NCBI RefSeq assembly: GCF_030816965.1
Contig: NZ_JAUSYQ010000002.1
Location: 6,934,001-6,998,000, forward strand
From: Streptomyces canus
GTDB lineage: Bacteria; Actinomycetota; Actinomycetes; Streptomycetales; Streptomycetaceae
DNA length: 64,000 bases
Reading direction: 5' to 3'
In this document: positions 33,036 through 41,196 of the stretch, piece after piece
Layout: the number at the start of each line of letters is the position of its first letter
Numbering within the stretch: position 1 is the first letter of the stretch
The notes under the pieces: model-generated
Seen by the model: only the letters and a program-made list of their open reading frames with translations
The model's database searches: none
Told to the model about the DNA's origin: nothing
Made by a program: the position numbers and the translations under genes

Positions 33036-34741
33036 ACGTCGCCTCCGGGGGCCGTGGCACCGCCGGGGACGGTGGCACTGTGGGGAACCGTGGCATCCTC
33101 GAGGTGCCCGGGGCCGCTCTCCAGGGGCAGCCGCACCTCGAACTCGGCGCCGCCCCCTTCGGCCTCCGCCACGGTCAGGGTGCCCTTGCAGCGGTTGACC
33201 GCCTGCCGGACGAGCGCCAGGCCGAGCCCGCGCCCGCCGGGACCCGCCGGCTTCGTCGAGAACCCGCGCCGGAAGACCGCCTCGGTGTGGGCCGGGTCGA
33301 CGCCCGCGCCGGTGTCCGAGACCCGCAGGACCAGCCCGCGCCCGGCCGTGTCCGCCGTGCCCCCCGTGCCCGCCGTGTATGCCGTCACCGTCACCCGCGC
33401 CCGCACGCTGCCCTGCGCCGCGTCCACCGCGTTGTCGATGAGGTTGCCGAGGATCGTGACCAGGTCCCGGGCCGGAAGGCTCTCCGGCAGCAACCCGTCG
33501 TCCAGGCGGCTGTCCTCCGACACGACCAACTCCACGCCGCGTTCGTTCGCCTGCGCGGTCTTGCCCAGCAGCAGGGCGGCCAGGACGGGCTCGCTGACCG
33601 CCGCCACGACCTGGTCGGTCAGCGCCTGCGCCAGCTCCAGTTCGGCGGTCGCGAAGCCCACCGCCTGCTCCGCGCGGCCCAGTTCGATCAGGGAGACGAC
33701 CGTGTGCAGCCGGTTCGCCGCCTCGTGGGCCTGGGAGCGCAACGCCTGGGTGAAGCCGCGCTCGGAGTCCAGCTCGCCCATCAGGGACTGGAGTTCGGTC
33801 ACATCGCGCAGGGTGACCACGGTGCCGCGCTGCTCTCCGCCGGAGACCGGGGAGGTGTTGACGACCAGCACCCGCGAGGACGTCAGATGCACCTCGTCGT
33901 GCCGTGGCTCCGAGGAGAGCAGCGCACCCGTCAGCGGCGCCGGCAGCCCGAGGTCGGCCACCGACCGCCCGATCACCCTGTCCTGCGGGGACACGCCCAG
34001 CAACTCCCGTCCGCCGTCGTTGATCAGCGCGACACGGTACTGGCCGTCCAGCATGAGCAGCCCCTCGCGTACCGCGTGCAGGGCGGCCTGGTGATAGTCG
34101 TGCATCCTGCTGAGCTCGGCCGCGTTCATGCCGTGGGTGTGGCGGCGCAGGCGGGCGTTGACGACGTAGGTGCCGATGGCACCGAGTGCGAGCGCGCCGC
34201 CCGCGACGGCGAGCAGGGCGGTGAGCTGGCCCTGCACCCGCTCGCTGATCTTCTCGACCTGGATACCGGCGCTGACCAGGCCGATGACCTTGCCGCTGCC
34301 GTCCTTGACCGGGGTGACCGCCCGGACCGAGGAGCCCAGGGTGCCGGTGTAGGTCTCCGTGAAGGTCTCGCCCTTGAGCGCGCGCTCGGTGTTGCCGAGG
34401 AAGTGCTTGCCGATCTGGTCCTGGTCGGGGTGGGTCCAGCGGATGCCCTGCGGGCTCATGATCGTGACGAAGTCGACCTCGGTGTCGGCCATGACCCGCA
34501 GCGCGTAGGGCTGAAGTTCGGCCGTCGGTTTCGGTGTGCCGATGGCCTCCCGCACGGACGGCGAGTCCGCGACCGCCCGCGCCACGGCCCTGGCCTGAAC
34601 GCGCGCCGCGTCCTCGGCCTGGCCCCGGTCGCTGACGTACGTGAACAGCGCGTACCCCGCCACGACCACGGCGATCAGCACGGCCTGCATGGCGAAGAGC
34701 TGGGCCGCGAGGCTCCGGGGTCTCGGTACGGGGATGCGCAT
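33032..34741 (-). CDS. CitA/DcuS-type sensor histidine kinase
   Basis: 569 residues. N-terminal membrane helix (LFAMQAVLIAVVVAGYALFTYV), an extracytoplasmic PAS-like (PDC) domain of about 125 residues (DRGQAEDAARVQARAVARAV ... IMSPQGIRWTHPDQDQIGKHFLG ... VKDGSGKVIGLVSAGIQ) that in CitA/DcuS binds dicarboxylates, a second helix (LLAVAGGALALGAIGTYVV), a cytoplasmic PAS domain (LLMLDGQYRVALINDGGREL), then a histidine-containing helix (FTQALRSQAHEAANRLHTVVSLIELG) and the ATPase (NLIDNAVDAAQGSV, GGRGLGLALVRQAV). ATG 34741 begins MRIPVPRPRSLAAQ. Divergent from dctA, 151 bp apart. Confidence 0.94.
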   Translation of the reverse strand: MRIPVPRPRSLAAQLFAMQAVLIAVVVAGYALFTYVSDRGQAEDAARVQARAVARAVADSPSVREAIGTPKPTAELQPYALRVMADTEVDFVTIMSPQGIRWTHPDQDQIGKHFLGNTERALKGETFTETYTGTLGSSVRAVTPVKDGSGKVIGLVSAGIQVEKISERVQGQLTALLAVAGGALALGAIGTYVVNARLRRHTHGMNAAELSRMHDYHQAALHAVREGLLMLDGQYRVALINDGGRELLGVSPQDRVIGRSVADLGLPAPLTGALLSSEPRHDEVHLTSSRVLVVNTSPVSGGEQRGTVVTLRDVTELQSLMGELDSERGFTQALRSQAHEAANRLHTVVSLIELGRAEQAVGFATAELELAQALTDQVVAAVSEPVLAALLLGKTAQANERGVELVVSEDSRLDDGLLPESLPARDLVTILGNLIDNAVDAAQGSVRARVTVTAYTAGTGGTADTAGRGLVLRVSDTGAGVDPAHTEAVFRRGFSTKPAGPGGRGLGLALVRQAVNRCKGTLTVAEAEGGGAEFEVRLPLESGPGHLEDATVPHSATVPGGATAPGGDV

Positions 34742-34892
34742 GTCGTCAGTCTGCCTCCATGGCTGATTGTGAACTAAATGAACGGAAGGGTGACCGCCCT
34801 CACAGGGCGGGAGATAGTCACGGCATTCCTTCAAAAGCCCGGACGTGAGCCGCACGCCGGTCATGCCGACGACGACGTCAAGGAGGGCAGCC

Positions 34893-36269
34893 GTGGCCGC
34901 CAGCACCCCCGATACGGCACCCGCAGTCAAAAAGGACCGCACCCACTACCTCTACATCGCGGTGATCGTCGCGGTCGCCCTCGGTATCACGGTCGGCCTG
35001 GTCGCACCCGACTTCGCCGTGGAGCTCAAGCCCATCGGTACCGGCTTCGTGAACCTGATCAAGATGATGATCTCGCCGATCATCTTCTGCACGATCGTGC
35101 TCGGTATCGGATCGGTACGGAAGGCCGCCAAGGTCGGCGCCGTCGGCGGTATCGCGCTCCTCTACTTCACGATCATGTCGCTGGTCGCGCTGGGCATCGG
35201 CCTGGTCGTCGGCAACATCCTGGACCCGGGTACCGGCCTCGCCGTGACCGACGCGGTCAAGGACGTCGGCCATGCGCAGGTCGACGCGGAGGCCAAGGAC
35301 ACCACCGAGTTCCTGCTCGGCATCATCCCGACGACCTTCGTCTCCGCCTTCACCGAGGGCGAGGTGCTCCAGACCCTGCTGATCGCCCTGCTCGTCGGCT
35401 TCGCCCTGCAGGCCATGGGCCCGGTCGGACAGCCGGTCCTGCGCGGTGTCGAGCACATCCAGCGGCTCGTCTTCCGGGTCCTCGCCATGGTGATGTGGGC
35501 CGCCCCGGTCGGTGCCTTCGGCGCGATGGCCGCGGTCGTCGGATCGGCGGGCGTGGACGCGCTCAAGGATCTCGCGCTCCTGATGGTCGGCTTCTACATC
35601 ACCTGCTTCCTGTTCGTCATCGTCGTGCTCGGCACCCTCCTGCGGATCATCGCGGGCCTGAACATCCTCACGCTCTTCAAGTACCTGGGCCGTGAGTTCC
35701 TGCTGATCCTGTCGACCTCGTCCTCCGAGTCCGCGCTGCCGAGGCTCATCGCGAAGATGGAGCACCTGGGTGTCAGCAAGCCGGTGGTCGGCATCACGGT
35801 CCCGACCGGCTACTCGTTCAACCTCGACGGCACCATGATCTACATGACGATGGCCTCGCTGTTCATCGCCGACGCCATGGGTACGCCGATGTCGATCGGC
35901 GAGCAGATCCCGCTGCTGCTCTTCCTGTTCGTCGCCTCGAAGGGCGCCGCCGGTGTCACCGGCGCCGGTCTCGCGACCCTGGCCGGCGGACTCCAGTCGC
36001 ACAAGCCCGCGCTGGTGGACGGCATCGGCCTGATCGTCGGCATCGACCGCTTCATGAGCGAGGCGCGCGCCCTGACCAACTTCGCGGGCAACGCCGTCGC
36101 CACCGTCCTGATCGGCACCTGGACCAAGGAGATCGACCGCGAGCGCGTCGACCAGGTGCTCGCCGGTCACCTGCCCTTCGACGAGAAGACGCTCCTCGAC
36201 CACGCTGACGACGACGTCTCGGCGGACATCCCCGAGCAGGGCGGCGAGAAGGAGCTGGCCAAGGCCTGA
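34893..36269 (+). CDS. dctA: C4-dicarboxylate:cation symporter
   Basis: 458 residues of the DAACS family (DctA/GltP). About eight helices plus re-entrant loops. Signatures: FVNLIKMMISPIIFCTIVLGI, STSSSESALPRL (serine-rich re-entrant loop), TVPTGYSFNLDGTMIYMT, SKGAAGVTGAGLATLAGGL and ARALTNFAGNAVATV. Imports succinate, fumarate, malate or similar with protons or sodium. GTG 34893 follows AAGGAGG. An inverted repeat CCGCCCT-CAC-AGGGCGG (34794-34810) lies in the leader. Divergent from the CitA/CitB-type system, which most likely activates it when dicarboxylates are present. Confidence 0.95.
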   Translation: MAASTPDTAPAVKKDRTHYLYIAVIVAVALGITVGLVAPDFAVELKPIGTGFVNLIKMMISPIIFCTIVLGIGSVRKAAKVGAVGGIALLYFTIMSLVALGIGLVVGNILDPGTGLAVTDAVKDVGHAQVDAEAKDTTEFLLGIIPTTFVSAFTEGEVLQTLLIALLVGFALQAMGPVGQPVLRGVEHIQRLVFRVLAMVMWAAPVGAFGAMAAVVGSAGVDALKDLALLMVGFYITCFLFVIVVLGTLLRIIAGLNILTLFKYLGREFLLILSTSSSESALPRLIAKMEHLGVSKPVVGITVPTGYSFNLDGTMIYMTMASLFIADAMGTPMSIGEQIPLLLFLFVASKGAAGVTGAGLATLAGGLQSHKPALVDGIGLIVGIDRFMSEARALTNFAGNAVATVLIGTWTKEIDRERVDQVLAGHLPFDEKTLLDHADDDVSADIPEQGGEKELAKA

Positions 36270-36345
36270 GCGGCCGCGGACCGCCGGCCTTACGGTCACA
36301 CAGAACCGAGCCGGACCCGACCTGAACCCGGGCCCGGCTCCCGCC

Positions 36346-36384
36346 CCGGGCGGCCGAGTACTCCCCCGTGGCTCGGCCGCCCGG
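36346..36384 (+). terminator. dctA terminator hairpin (bidirectional)
   Basis: CCGGGCGGCCGAG (36346-36358) pairs perfectly with CTCGGCCGCCCGG (36372-36384), 13-nt loop, between the convergent stops of dctA and the TetR gene. Confidence 0.7.
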
Positions 36385-36401
36385 ACCACCCTCCCGAAGA
36401 A

Positions 36402-37019
36402 TCAGTCGCTCAGTCTCGCCACCAGCGCGGTGGCCAGAGAGGCGGGTACGCCCGCCGCGGTCAGAACGGTGACCGCGGTGGAGCGGCCCGCCTCTTCCGC
36501 GTCCAGCAGCCCGTCGTTCACCGCCTCCATCACCGCGAACATCATCTGCTCGTGGACGTACGCCAGCGCGGGCGCGGGCAGCGGTGAGACGAAGACGCCC
36601 GTGTCCAGACCGCGCTGGAGCAGCTCGGTGCAGGACTCGCGCACGGTGGCGAGGCGCTCGCGGATGCCCTGCACGGTGACGCTGCGCTGGGCGAGCGCGA
36701 CCAGGATGCGATAGCGGTCGGCGACCTCCCAGACCGCGAGCACGGAGCCCGCCACGGCCTGCGCCAGGTCCTCGGCCCCCTCGCGTCCCGCCGCGTGCGC
36801 GGCCGCCACCGCCTCCACGGCCCCGTCGACGAGCGTGCCGACCAGCGCCTCACGGCTCGGGAAGTGGCCGTACACGGTCCGCCGTACGACACCCGCGGCG
36901 CGGGCGATCTGGTCCATGGACGCGGCGGGGTCGCGCAGCAGCTCGGTGAGTGCGACATCGAGGATGTGGCGGCGGTTGGCTTCGGCGCGAGGTGAATGGC
37001 CCGTGGTCATGGCCGTCAT
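36402..37019 (-). CDS. TetR-family repressor of a lost exporter
   Basis: 205 residues. HTH about 14-58: RRHILDVALTELLRDPAASMDQIARAAGVVRRTVYGHFPSREALV (TVYGHFPSR recognition region). The ligand domain follows. GGGGAGG 6 nt before ATG 37019 supports that start; the frame beyond is open but Arg/Pro-rich. Two inverted repeats in the next 70 bp (37041-37058 and 37069-37086) look like its operators. On the other side of them lies only the fragment of an MFS gene, so this repressor has lost its main target. Confidence 0.9.
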   Translation of the reverse strand: MTAMTTGHSPRAEANRRHILDVALTELLRDPAASMDQIARAAGVVRRTVYGHFPSREALVGTLVDGAVEAVAAAHAAGREGAEDLAQAVAGSVLAVWEVADRYRILVALAQRSVTVQGIRERLATVRESCTELLQRGLDTGVFVSPLPAPALAYVHEQMMFAVMEAVNDGLLDAEEAGRSTAVTVLTAAGVPASLATALVARLSD

Positions 37020-37040
37020 TCTGTCCCTCCCCGGCCGAAC

Positions 37041-37086
37041 TTGCACATGGTTGTGCAGTAGGCGTGGGTTGCACAGTATTGAGCAA
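37041..37086. promoter_or_regulatory. Two TTGCACA-type inverted repeats (TetR operators)
   Basis: TTGCACA-TGGT-TGTGCAG (37041-37058; TGCACA/TGTGCA arms) and TTGCACA-GTAT-TGAGCAA (37069-37086) share the arm TTGC(A/T)CA with a 4-bp centre and are 28 bp apart. They lie just upstream of the TetR gene and of the exporter remnant. Confidence 0.6.
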
Positions 37087-37659
37087 ATGCACACCCCGTC
37101 CCGTGCGCCGCGCTGATGCTGCTGTTCGGCGCCATCGGCGACAAGTACAGCCGCCGCGGGGCGCTGCTGCTGAGGCTCGGAGTGTTCGGCGGCGGCGCGG
37201 TGAACGACACCTCGATCGAGCTCGGCGGCTCGCTCGGCATCGCGGTCCTCGGCTCGCTGCTGGCCACCTCGTACGGGGACCACCTCTCCGACGCCACCGC
37301 CGGCAGCAGGCTCCCCGCGTCGACGCCGGCCGCGGCGCAGGACTCGGCCGGCGCCGGACACACGGTCGCGCGGCGCAGGCGAGAAGGCCCAGCCGGTCGC
37401 CGCGCAGGCCGCCCAGGCCACCGGCCCCCGGCAGGCGGCCCGGCTGAAGGCACAGGCCGGGCAGCTCGCCTCCGGTACCCGGCAGATGGCGGACGCGGTC
37501 GGCTCGTCCTTCTCCGGCGCGGTGGCGCACACCGGCCTGGTCGGGGCGATCGTGCTGGGCGTCGGGACGGCGGTGGTCGCGGTGCTGCTGCCCGGTCGGA
37601 AGTCCGCCGAGCCCGCTTCCAGGGACGCGGAGGAGAAGGAGCTGGTCGGCACCCGCTGA
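37083..37659 (+). pseudogene. Remnant of an EmrB/QacA-type MFS exporter
   Basis: The first part (LMLLFGAIGDKYSRRGALLLRLGVFGG) is the motif A loop of a 14-helix drug exporter. It jumps directly to a C-terminal segment (NDTSIELGGSLGIAVLGSLLATSYGDHLSDATAG) without the several hundred residues between, so most of the gene has been deleted. A frameshift near 37375 then moves the tail to another frame, where it reads GEKAQPVAAQAAQATG ... SGAVAHTGLVGAIVLGVGTAVVAVLLPG and stops at 37657-37659. No intact start exists. The divergent TetR and operators still stand. Confidence 0.85.
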
Positions 37660-37734
37660 CTCACCGAACTCTTACCCGGCCCCACTAGCGTGCCGTGCCC
37701 GGACGCACGCTTTTCCATCGGAGGCACACGGGGG

Positions 37735-38544
37735 ATGAAGATCGACTGGGACCGACGCACCTGTGCGCGCCGCGGCCATGTGACGTACGCGCCGGACGAA
37801 CCCCGCCTCCGGGACCGGCTGTACGCCGAGACCGCCCTGGGCGGGGTGTGGCGCTGCCTGCGCTGCGGCGACTTCGCCCTCGGCGAGCCGCACGGCTCGG
37901 GGCCCGCGGACCACGCGCCCCTCGTGCCGCGCGGCAAGGTGCTCAGGGACCTGTTCATCCTTCGCTTCCTCGCGATCGAGCGGGCGGTGCGCGGGGTGTT
38001 CATCGTGCTGGCCGCAGTGGCGGTGTGGAAGTTCAGCAACAGCCAGGACGCGGTGCGCCGGCTCTTCGACGAGTATCTCGACGTCTTCCGGCCGGTGTTC
38101 AGGCACTTCCACTACGACCTCGACCACTCACCGGTCGTCGATACCCTCCAGAAGACGTTCGGGTACAAGCACAACACCCTTGTCCTCGTGGCCGTGCTGC
38201 TGCTGGCGTACGCCCTCATCGAGCTCGTCGAGGCGGTCGGCCTCTGGTACGCCAAGCGCTGGGCGGAGTACCTGACGGTGGTCGCGACCGCCGCCTTCCT
38301 GCCGCTGGAGATCTACGAACTCACCGAGCGCATCAGCTGGTTGAAGATCGCCACGCTGGTCCTCAACATCCTCGCCGTCCTCTACATCCTCCTGGCCAAG
38401 CGCCTGTTCGGCCTGCGCGGCGGCCACCGGGCCTTCGAGGAGGAACGGCAGAGCGCGTCGCTGCTGGAGGTGGAGGAGGCCGGCGGGCTGAGCGAGCTCA
38501 GCGCATCGGGGCAGGAGCCTCGACACCCCCTGGGCCGCCCCTAG
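37735..38544 (+). CDS. DUF2127 membrane protein with N-terminal zinc-ribbon-like segment
   Basis: 269 residues. N-terminal 60 residues have CARRGHVTY and CLRCGDFALGEPHG, a possible metal-binding pair. A membrane domain of four helices follows (about 85-225: AIERAVRGVFIVLAAVAVWKF, TLVLVAVLLLAYALIELVEAVGLW, YLTVVATAAFLPLEIYELTER, IATLVLNILAVLYILLAKRLF), which is the DUF2127 family. The acidic C-terminal tail is disordered. ATG 37735 follows a GGAGG-rich stretch. Function unknown. The 250 bp after it hold nothing I can identify. Confidence 0.85.
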   Translation: MKIDWDRRTCARRGHVTYAPDEPRLRDRLYAETALGGVWRCLRCGDFALGEPHGSGPADHAPLVPRGKVLRDLFILRFLAIERAVRGVFIVLAAVAVWKFSNSQDAVRRLFDEYLDVFRPVFRHFHYDLDHSPVVDTLQKTFGYKHNTLVLVAVLLLAYALIELVEAVGLWYAKRWAEYLTVVATAAFLPLEIYELTERISWLKIATLVLNILAVLYILLAKRLFGLRGGHRAFEEERQSASLLEVEEAGGLSELSASGQEPRHPLGRP

Positions 38545-38795
38545 GCGGGCCCACGGGTCGGCGACCTCCTTCGCCGGCCACGCCTTGGCCGCGCCGCACA
38601 CCAGGGTCACGCCAACGCCTCGGAGTCGCGCATCGGTGCGGGCCGCGCCCCTGGGTGGGTCAAGGCAGAGCGAGCCGGGACGGGGGGAGCCGGGGGCGCA
38701 ACCTTGGTGGTGGCCGCTTCGCAGGTGGACAGGGGCATCGCGGCCGGCCCGATCGCGCTCACCCCCGCAGCCCGTCCACGGTGCCGCACCGGATC

Positions 38796-39713
38796 TCAGG
38801 CCCCCTTCCCGAGCGTCTCGGCCACCGCCCGTGGCAGCCATTGCCGTGCGTCGCCGAAGGTGAACCCGAGTCGGGTGGCGCGGAAGTTGTCCATGCCGTA
38901 GGAGCGGGCGAAGGAGAACGGCGAGACCTCGCCGAGCTCGACGAGCTGGAGGACGGTCTTCCCCTCGGGGAAGTGCGCGGCCACCGCCCTGCACAACTCC
39001 TCCGTGCCCAGCAGTCCGTGAGAGGCCGCGTTCACGGGGCCGGTGAAGTCCTGGCCCACCGTCCAGGCGAGGAAGTCGGCGATCTCCTCGACGTGGATGT
39101 AGGTGGCGGGCTGGTTGTCCACCGGGACGGCGATGGGCTCGCCGGTGCGGATACGGTCCGCGTAATGGGCGAGCCGCCCGGTGAAGTCGTCGTCCCCGCC
39201 CAGGACATGGGCCACACGGACGGTCGTAAAAGGAAATACGGAGTCGGCGGCGAACACGGATTCCGCTTGGCGCTTGCCTTCTCCGTAATGGGAGTCGAGG
39301 AATTCGGGGTCGTCCCAGGGAAGTCCGAGATCGACGGGTACGGTCGCCGGGTCGACGGCGTCCTCCCGCACGAGGGCGATCGAGTCCTCGTACTCGTACA
39401 CCTCCACGGTCGAGGTCATCACATAGCGGCGGGTGCGTCCGGCGAAGACCCGGCGGGCGACCGCCGCCTGGCGCGGGGTGTAGCAGACCTGGTCGACGAC
39501 GACGTCGAACGTGCGGGAGCCCAGGGCGCTGCGCAACGAGCTTTCGTCGTCGCGGTCCGCGACCAGGTGAACCGCCCCGCGAGGGGGTGCTGACGAGCCC
39601 CGGTTGAGGACCGTGACCCGGTGGCCCGCGGCCAGCAGTCGGGCGATCAGCCGCTTGCCGAAGTATCGGCTGCCGCCGATGACCAGTACCTCTCGTGGGG
39701 TATCCATGACCAT
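38796..39713 (-). CDS. NAD(P)-dependent epimerase/reductase (extended SDR)
   Basis: 305 residues from ATG 39713 (GGGAG 4 nt before; an alternative ATG lies 6 bp inside at 39707). Rossmann nucleotide-binding motif VLVIGGSRYFGKRLIARLL, then VTVLNRG, acidic residues after beta-2 suggesting NAD, and the YxxxK catalytic pair in DSHYGEGKRQAES. VRVAHVLGGDDDFTGRL and YIHVEEIADFLAWTV are typical of sugar-nucleotide epimerases and isoflavone-reductase-like proteins. Substrate not readable. Divergent from the Lrp regulator, so the regulator may control it. Confidence 0.85.
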   Translation of the reverse strand: MVMDTPREVLVIGGSRYFGKRLIARLLAAGHRVTVLNRGSSAPPRGAVHLVADRDDESSLRSALGSRTFDVVVDQVCYTPRQAAVARRVFAGRTRRYVMTSTVEVYEYEDSIALVREDAVDPATVPVDLGLPWDDPEFLDSHYGEGKRQAESVFAADSVFPFTTVRVAHVLGGDDDFTGRLAHYADRIRTGEPIAVPVDNQPATYIHVEEIADFLAWTVGQDFTGPVNAASHGLLGTEELCRAVAAHFPEGKTVLQLVELGEVSPFSFARSYGMDNFRATRLGFTFGDARQWLPRAVAETLGKGA

Positions 39714-39752
39714 AATTCTCCCGGCGTATGTCCGCGCATTGAAGGGGGAATC

Positions 39753-40262
39753 ATGGGAGTTCGAGCAGTAGTGCCGAAAGAACCGCGGCAGCCACGCGCC
39801 ACCGCCGACGAAACCTCGGTGGCCTTCGACGCGCTGGACCGGCAGATCCTGGAGCTCCTCCAGACCGACGGCCGGATCAAGCTCAGCGAGCTGGGCCGCC
39901 GGGTGCGGCTGAGCCCGGCGGCGGTCACCGAGCGGGTGCGGCGGCTCGAGGCGGCGGGCGTCATCAGCGGCTACGGCGCCCACGTGGTCGTGGCCCGGCT
40001 CGGCTACGGCATCCAGGCGTTCATCCGGGTCAGCCCGCACGGCGGTTACAACCTGCGGCATCCGAGGACCCTGGAACTGATGGAGCGCCCTGAGATCACC
40101 GAGGTGCACCACGTGGTCGGCGAGGACTGCTGGATCCTCAAGGTCGCCGTCCGGGACATGGTCCACCTGGAGGACGTCCTGGAAGAGGTCTCCACCCTGG
40201 GCCGCACGACGACGTCGATCGTGCTGACCTCTCCGGTCCAGCGCAAACCGCTCTTGCCTTGA
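39753..40262 (+). CDS. Lrp/AsnC-family transcriptional regulator
   Basis: 169 residues. N-terminal HTH (about 25-75: VAFDALDRQILELLQTDGRIKLSELGRRVRLSPAAVTERVRRLEAAGVISGY) and RAM/AsnC ligand-binding domain (VVARLGYGIQAFIRVSPH, ITEVHHVVGEDCWILKVAVRDM, VLEEVSTLGRTTTSIVLTSPV). GGGGGAA 2 nt before ATG 39753 fixes the start. Senses an amino acid or related small molecule and forms octamers on DNA. Divergent from the epimerase gene, whose control is inferred. Confidence 0.92.
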   Translation: MGVRAVVPKEPRQPRATADETSVAFDALDRQILELLQTDGRIKLSELGRRVRLSPAAVTERVRRLEAAGVISGYGAHVVVARLGYGIQAFIRVSPHGGYNLRHPRTLELMERPEITEVHHVVGEDCWILKVAVRDMVHLEDVLEEVSTLGRTTTSIVLTSPVQRKPLLP

Positions 40263-40276
40263 CGTCGGCGTCAAGG
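40257..40276 (+). promoter_or_regulatory. MerR-type operator/promoter palindrome
   Basis: CCTTGACGTCGGCGTCAAGG is a perfect 8-4-8 palindrome. Its left arm contains a -35 TTGACG (40259-40264), the usual place of the site for a MerR-family activator, which lies between -35 and -10. It overlaps the Lrp gene stop and lies 15 bp before the MerR start. Confidence 0.7.
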
Positions 40277-40291
40277 ACTACGTTCGTGGGC

Positions 40292-40720
40292 ATGCGAATC
40301 GGCGAGCTGGCCGCACGGGCCGGGACCACGACGCGGACGCTGCGCTACTACGAGGCGCGGGGCCTGCTGCCCGCGCGGCGCGGCCACAACGGATACCGGA
40401 CCTACGACGAGGACGACCTGAAGCTGCTCCGGCAGATCCGGACGCTCCAGGACTTCGGGTTCGACCTGGAGGAGACGCGGCCGTTCGTGGAGTGTCTGCG
40501 GGCCGGTCATCCCGAGGGCGATGCGTGCCCCGCCTCGCTCGCGGTCTACCGGCGCAAGCTCGGTGAACTGGATGCGCTGATCGGCGAGTTGCAGTCCGTG
40601 CGGGCTCAGGTCGGGCAGCAGCTGGAGCGGGCCGAGCGGGCGCGTGACGGGCTGGCCGCCGACGCGGAGGTTCCGGGTGGTCCGGAGCCGCGGTGTGAAC
40701 TGGGAGGGGTCCACAGATGA
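40292..40720 (+). CDS. MerR-family transcriptional regulator
   Basis: 142 residues. N-terminal HTH: MRIGELAARAGTTTRTLRYYEARGLLPARRGHNGYRTYDEDDLKLL, then the dimerising antiparallel helix (about 90-130; LAVYRRKLGELDALIGELQSV). Two Cys in the effector region (FVECLRAGHPEGDACPASL) suggest a thiol, metal or redox signal, as in many MerR proteins. It overlaps the thioredoxin gene by ATGA, making a regulator-thioredoxin operon, so a redox or electrophile stress role is the best inference. It probably binds the palindrome upstream and autoregulates. Confidence 0.94.
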   Translation: MRIGELAARAGTTTRTLRYYEARGLLPARRGHNGYRTYDEDDLKLLRQIRTLQDFGFDLEETRPFVECLRAGHPEGDACPASLAVYRRKLGELDALIGELQSVRAQVGQQLERAERARDGLAADAEVPGGPEPRCELGGVHR

Positions 40721-41049
40721 TCAGGGCAGCGGGTGTGGCAGAGGTGACGGACACGGACTTCGAGACGGAGGTGCTCGCATCGGAGCTGCCGGTGCTGGTG
40801 GAGTTCACCGCCGACTGGTGTCCGCCGTGCCGGCAGATGGGGCCGGTGCTCACGGCTCTCGCCGCGGAGGAGGGCGAGCGGCTCAAGGTGGTCCAACTGG
40901 ACGTCGACACCAATCCGCTGACCACGAACGCCTACAAGGTGCTGTCGATGCCCACCTTCATGGTGTTCCGGGACGGGGAGCCGGTGCGGTCGATGGTGGG
41001 GGCGAGGCCCAAGCGGCGGCTGCTGGAGGAGCTGACGGACGTCCTGTGA
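40717..41049 (+). CDS. Thioredoxin (WCPPC active site)
   Basis: 110 residues, one thioredoxin domain. VLVEFTADWCPPCRQMGPVL holds the redox pair in WCPPC rather than the usual WCGPC. The cis-Pro is in VLSMPTFMVF. The second loop Pro lowers the usual reducing power in related proteins, which fits a stress-inducible role under the MerR partner. It is translated with MerR through the 4-bp overlap. It ends 13 bp before one of the largest hairpins in the window. Confidence 0.95.
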   Translation: MIRAAGVAEVTDTDFETEVLASELPVLVEFTADWCPPCRQMGPVLTALAAEEGERLKVVQLDVDTNPLTTNAYKVLSMPTFMVFRDGEPVRSMVGARPKRRLLEELTDVL

Positions 41050-41062
41050 TCTGACGCAATAA

Positions 41063-41108
41063 CGCAGAGAAATCCCCCGAGCGATTGCGCTCGGGGGATT
41101 TCTCTGCG
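41063..41108. terminator. Perfect 21-bp hairpin after the thioredoxin gene
   Basis: Bases 41063-41083 and 41088-41108 are exact reverse complements around the loop ATTG. A run of five C and five G and AAA/TTT arms are in the stem. It may work in both directions; no other gene faces it within 100 bp. Confidence 0.8.
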
Positions 41109-41196
41109 TATATTCAATGGTTCGCGACTTCATGGCTGTGCGTATAAAAGCATGCGTCGCAAAGAAGCTCAGTGAGCACAGTATATCCGGGCGGGA

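Noticed and set aside
41109..41196. Rifamycin-associated element upstream of HelD
   Set aside because: I looked for the G-rich palindrome typical of rifampicin-inducible promoters and found only AT-rich sequence.
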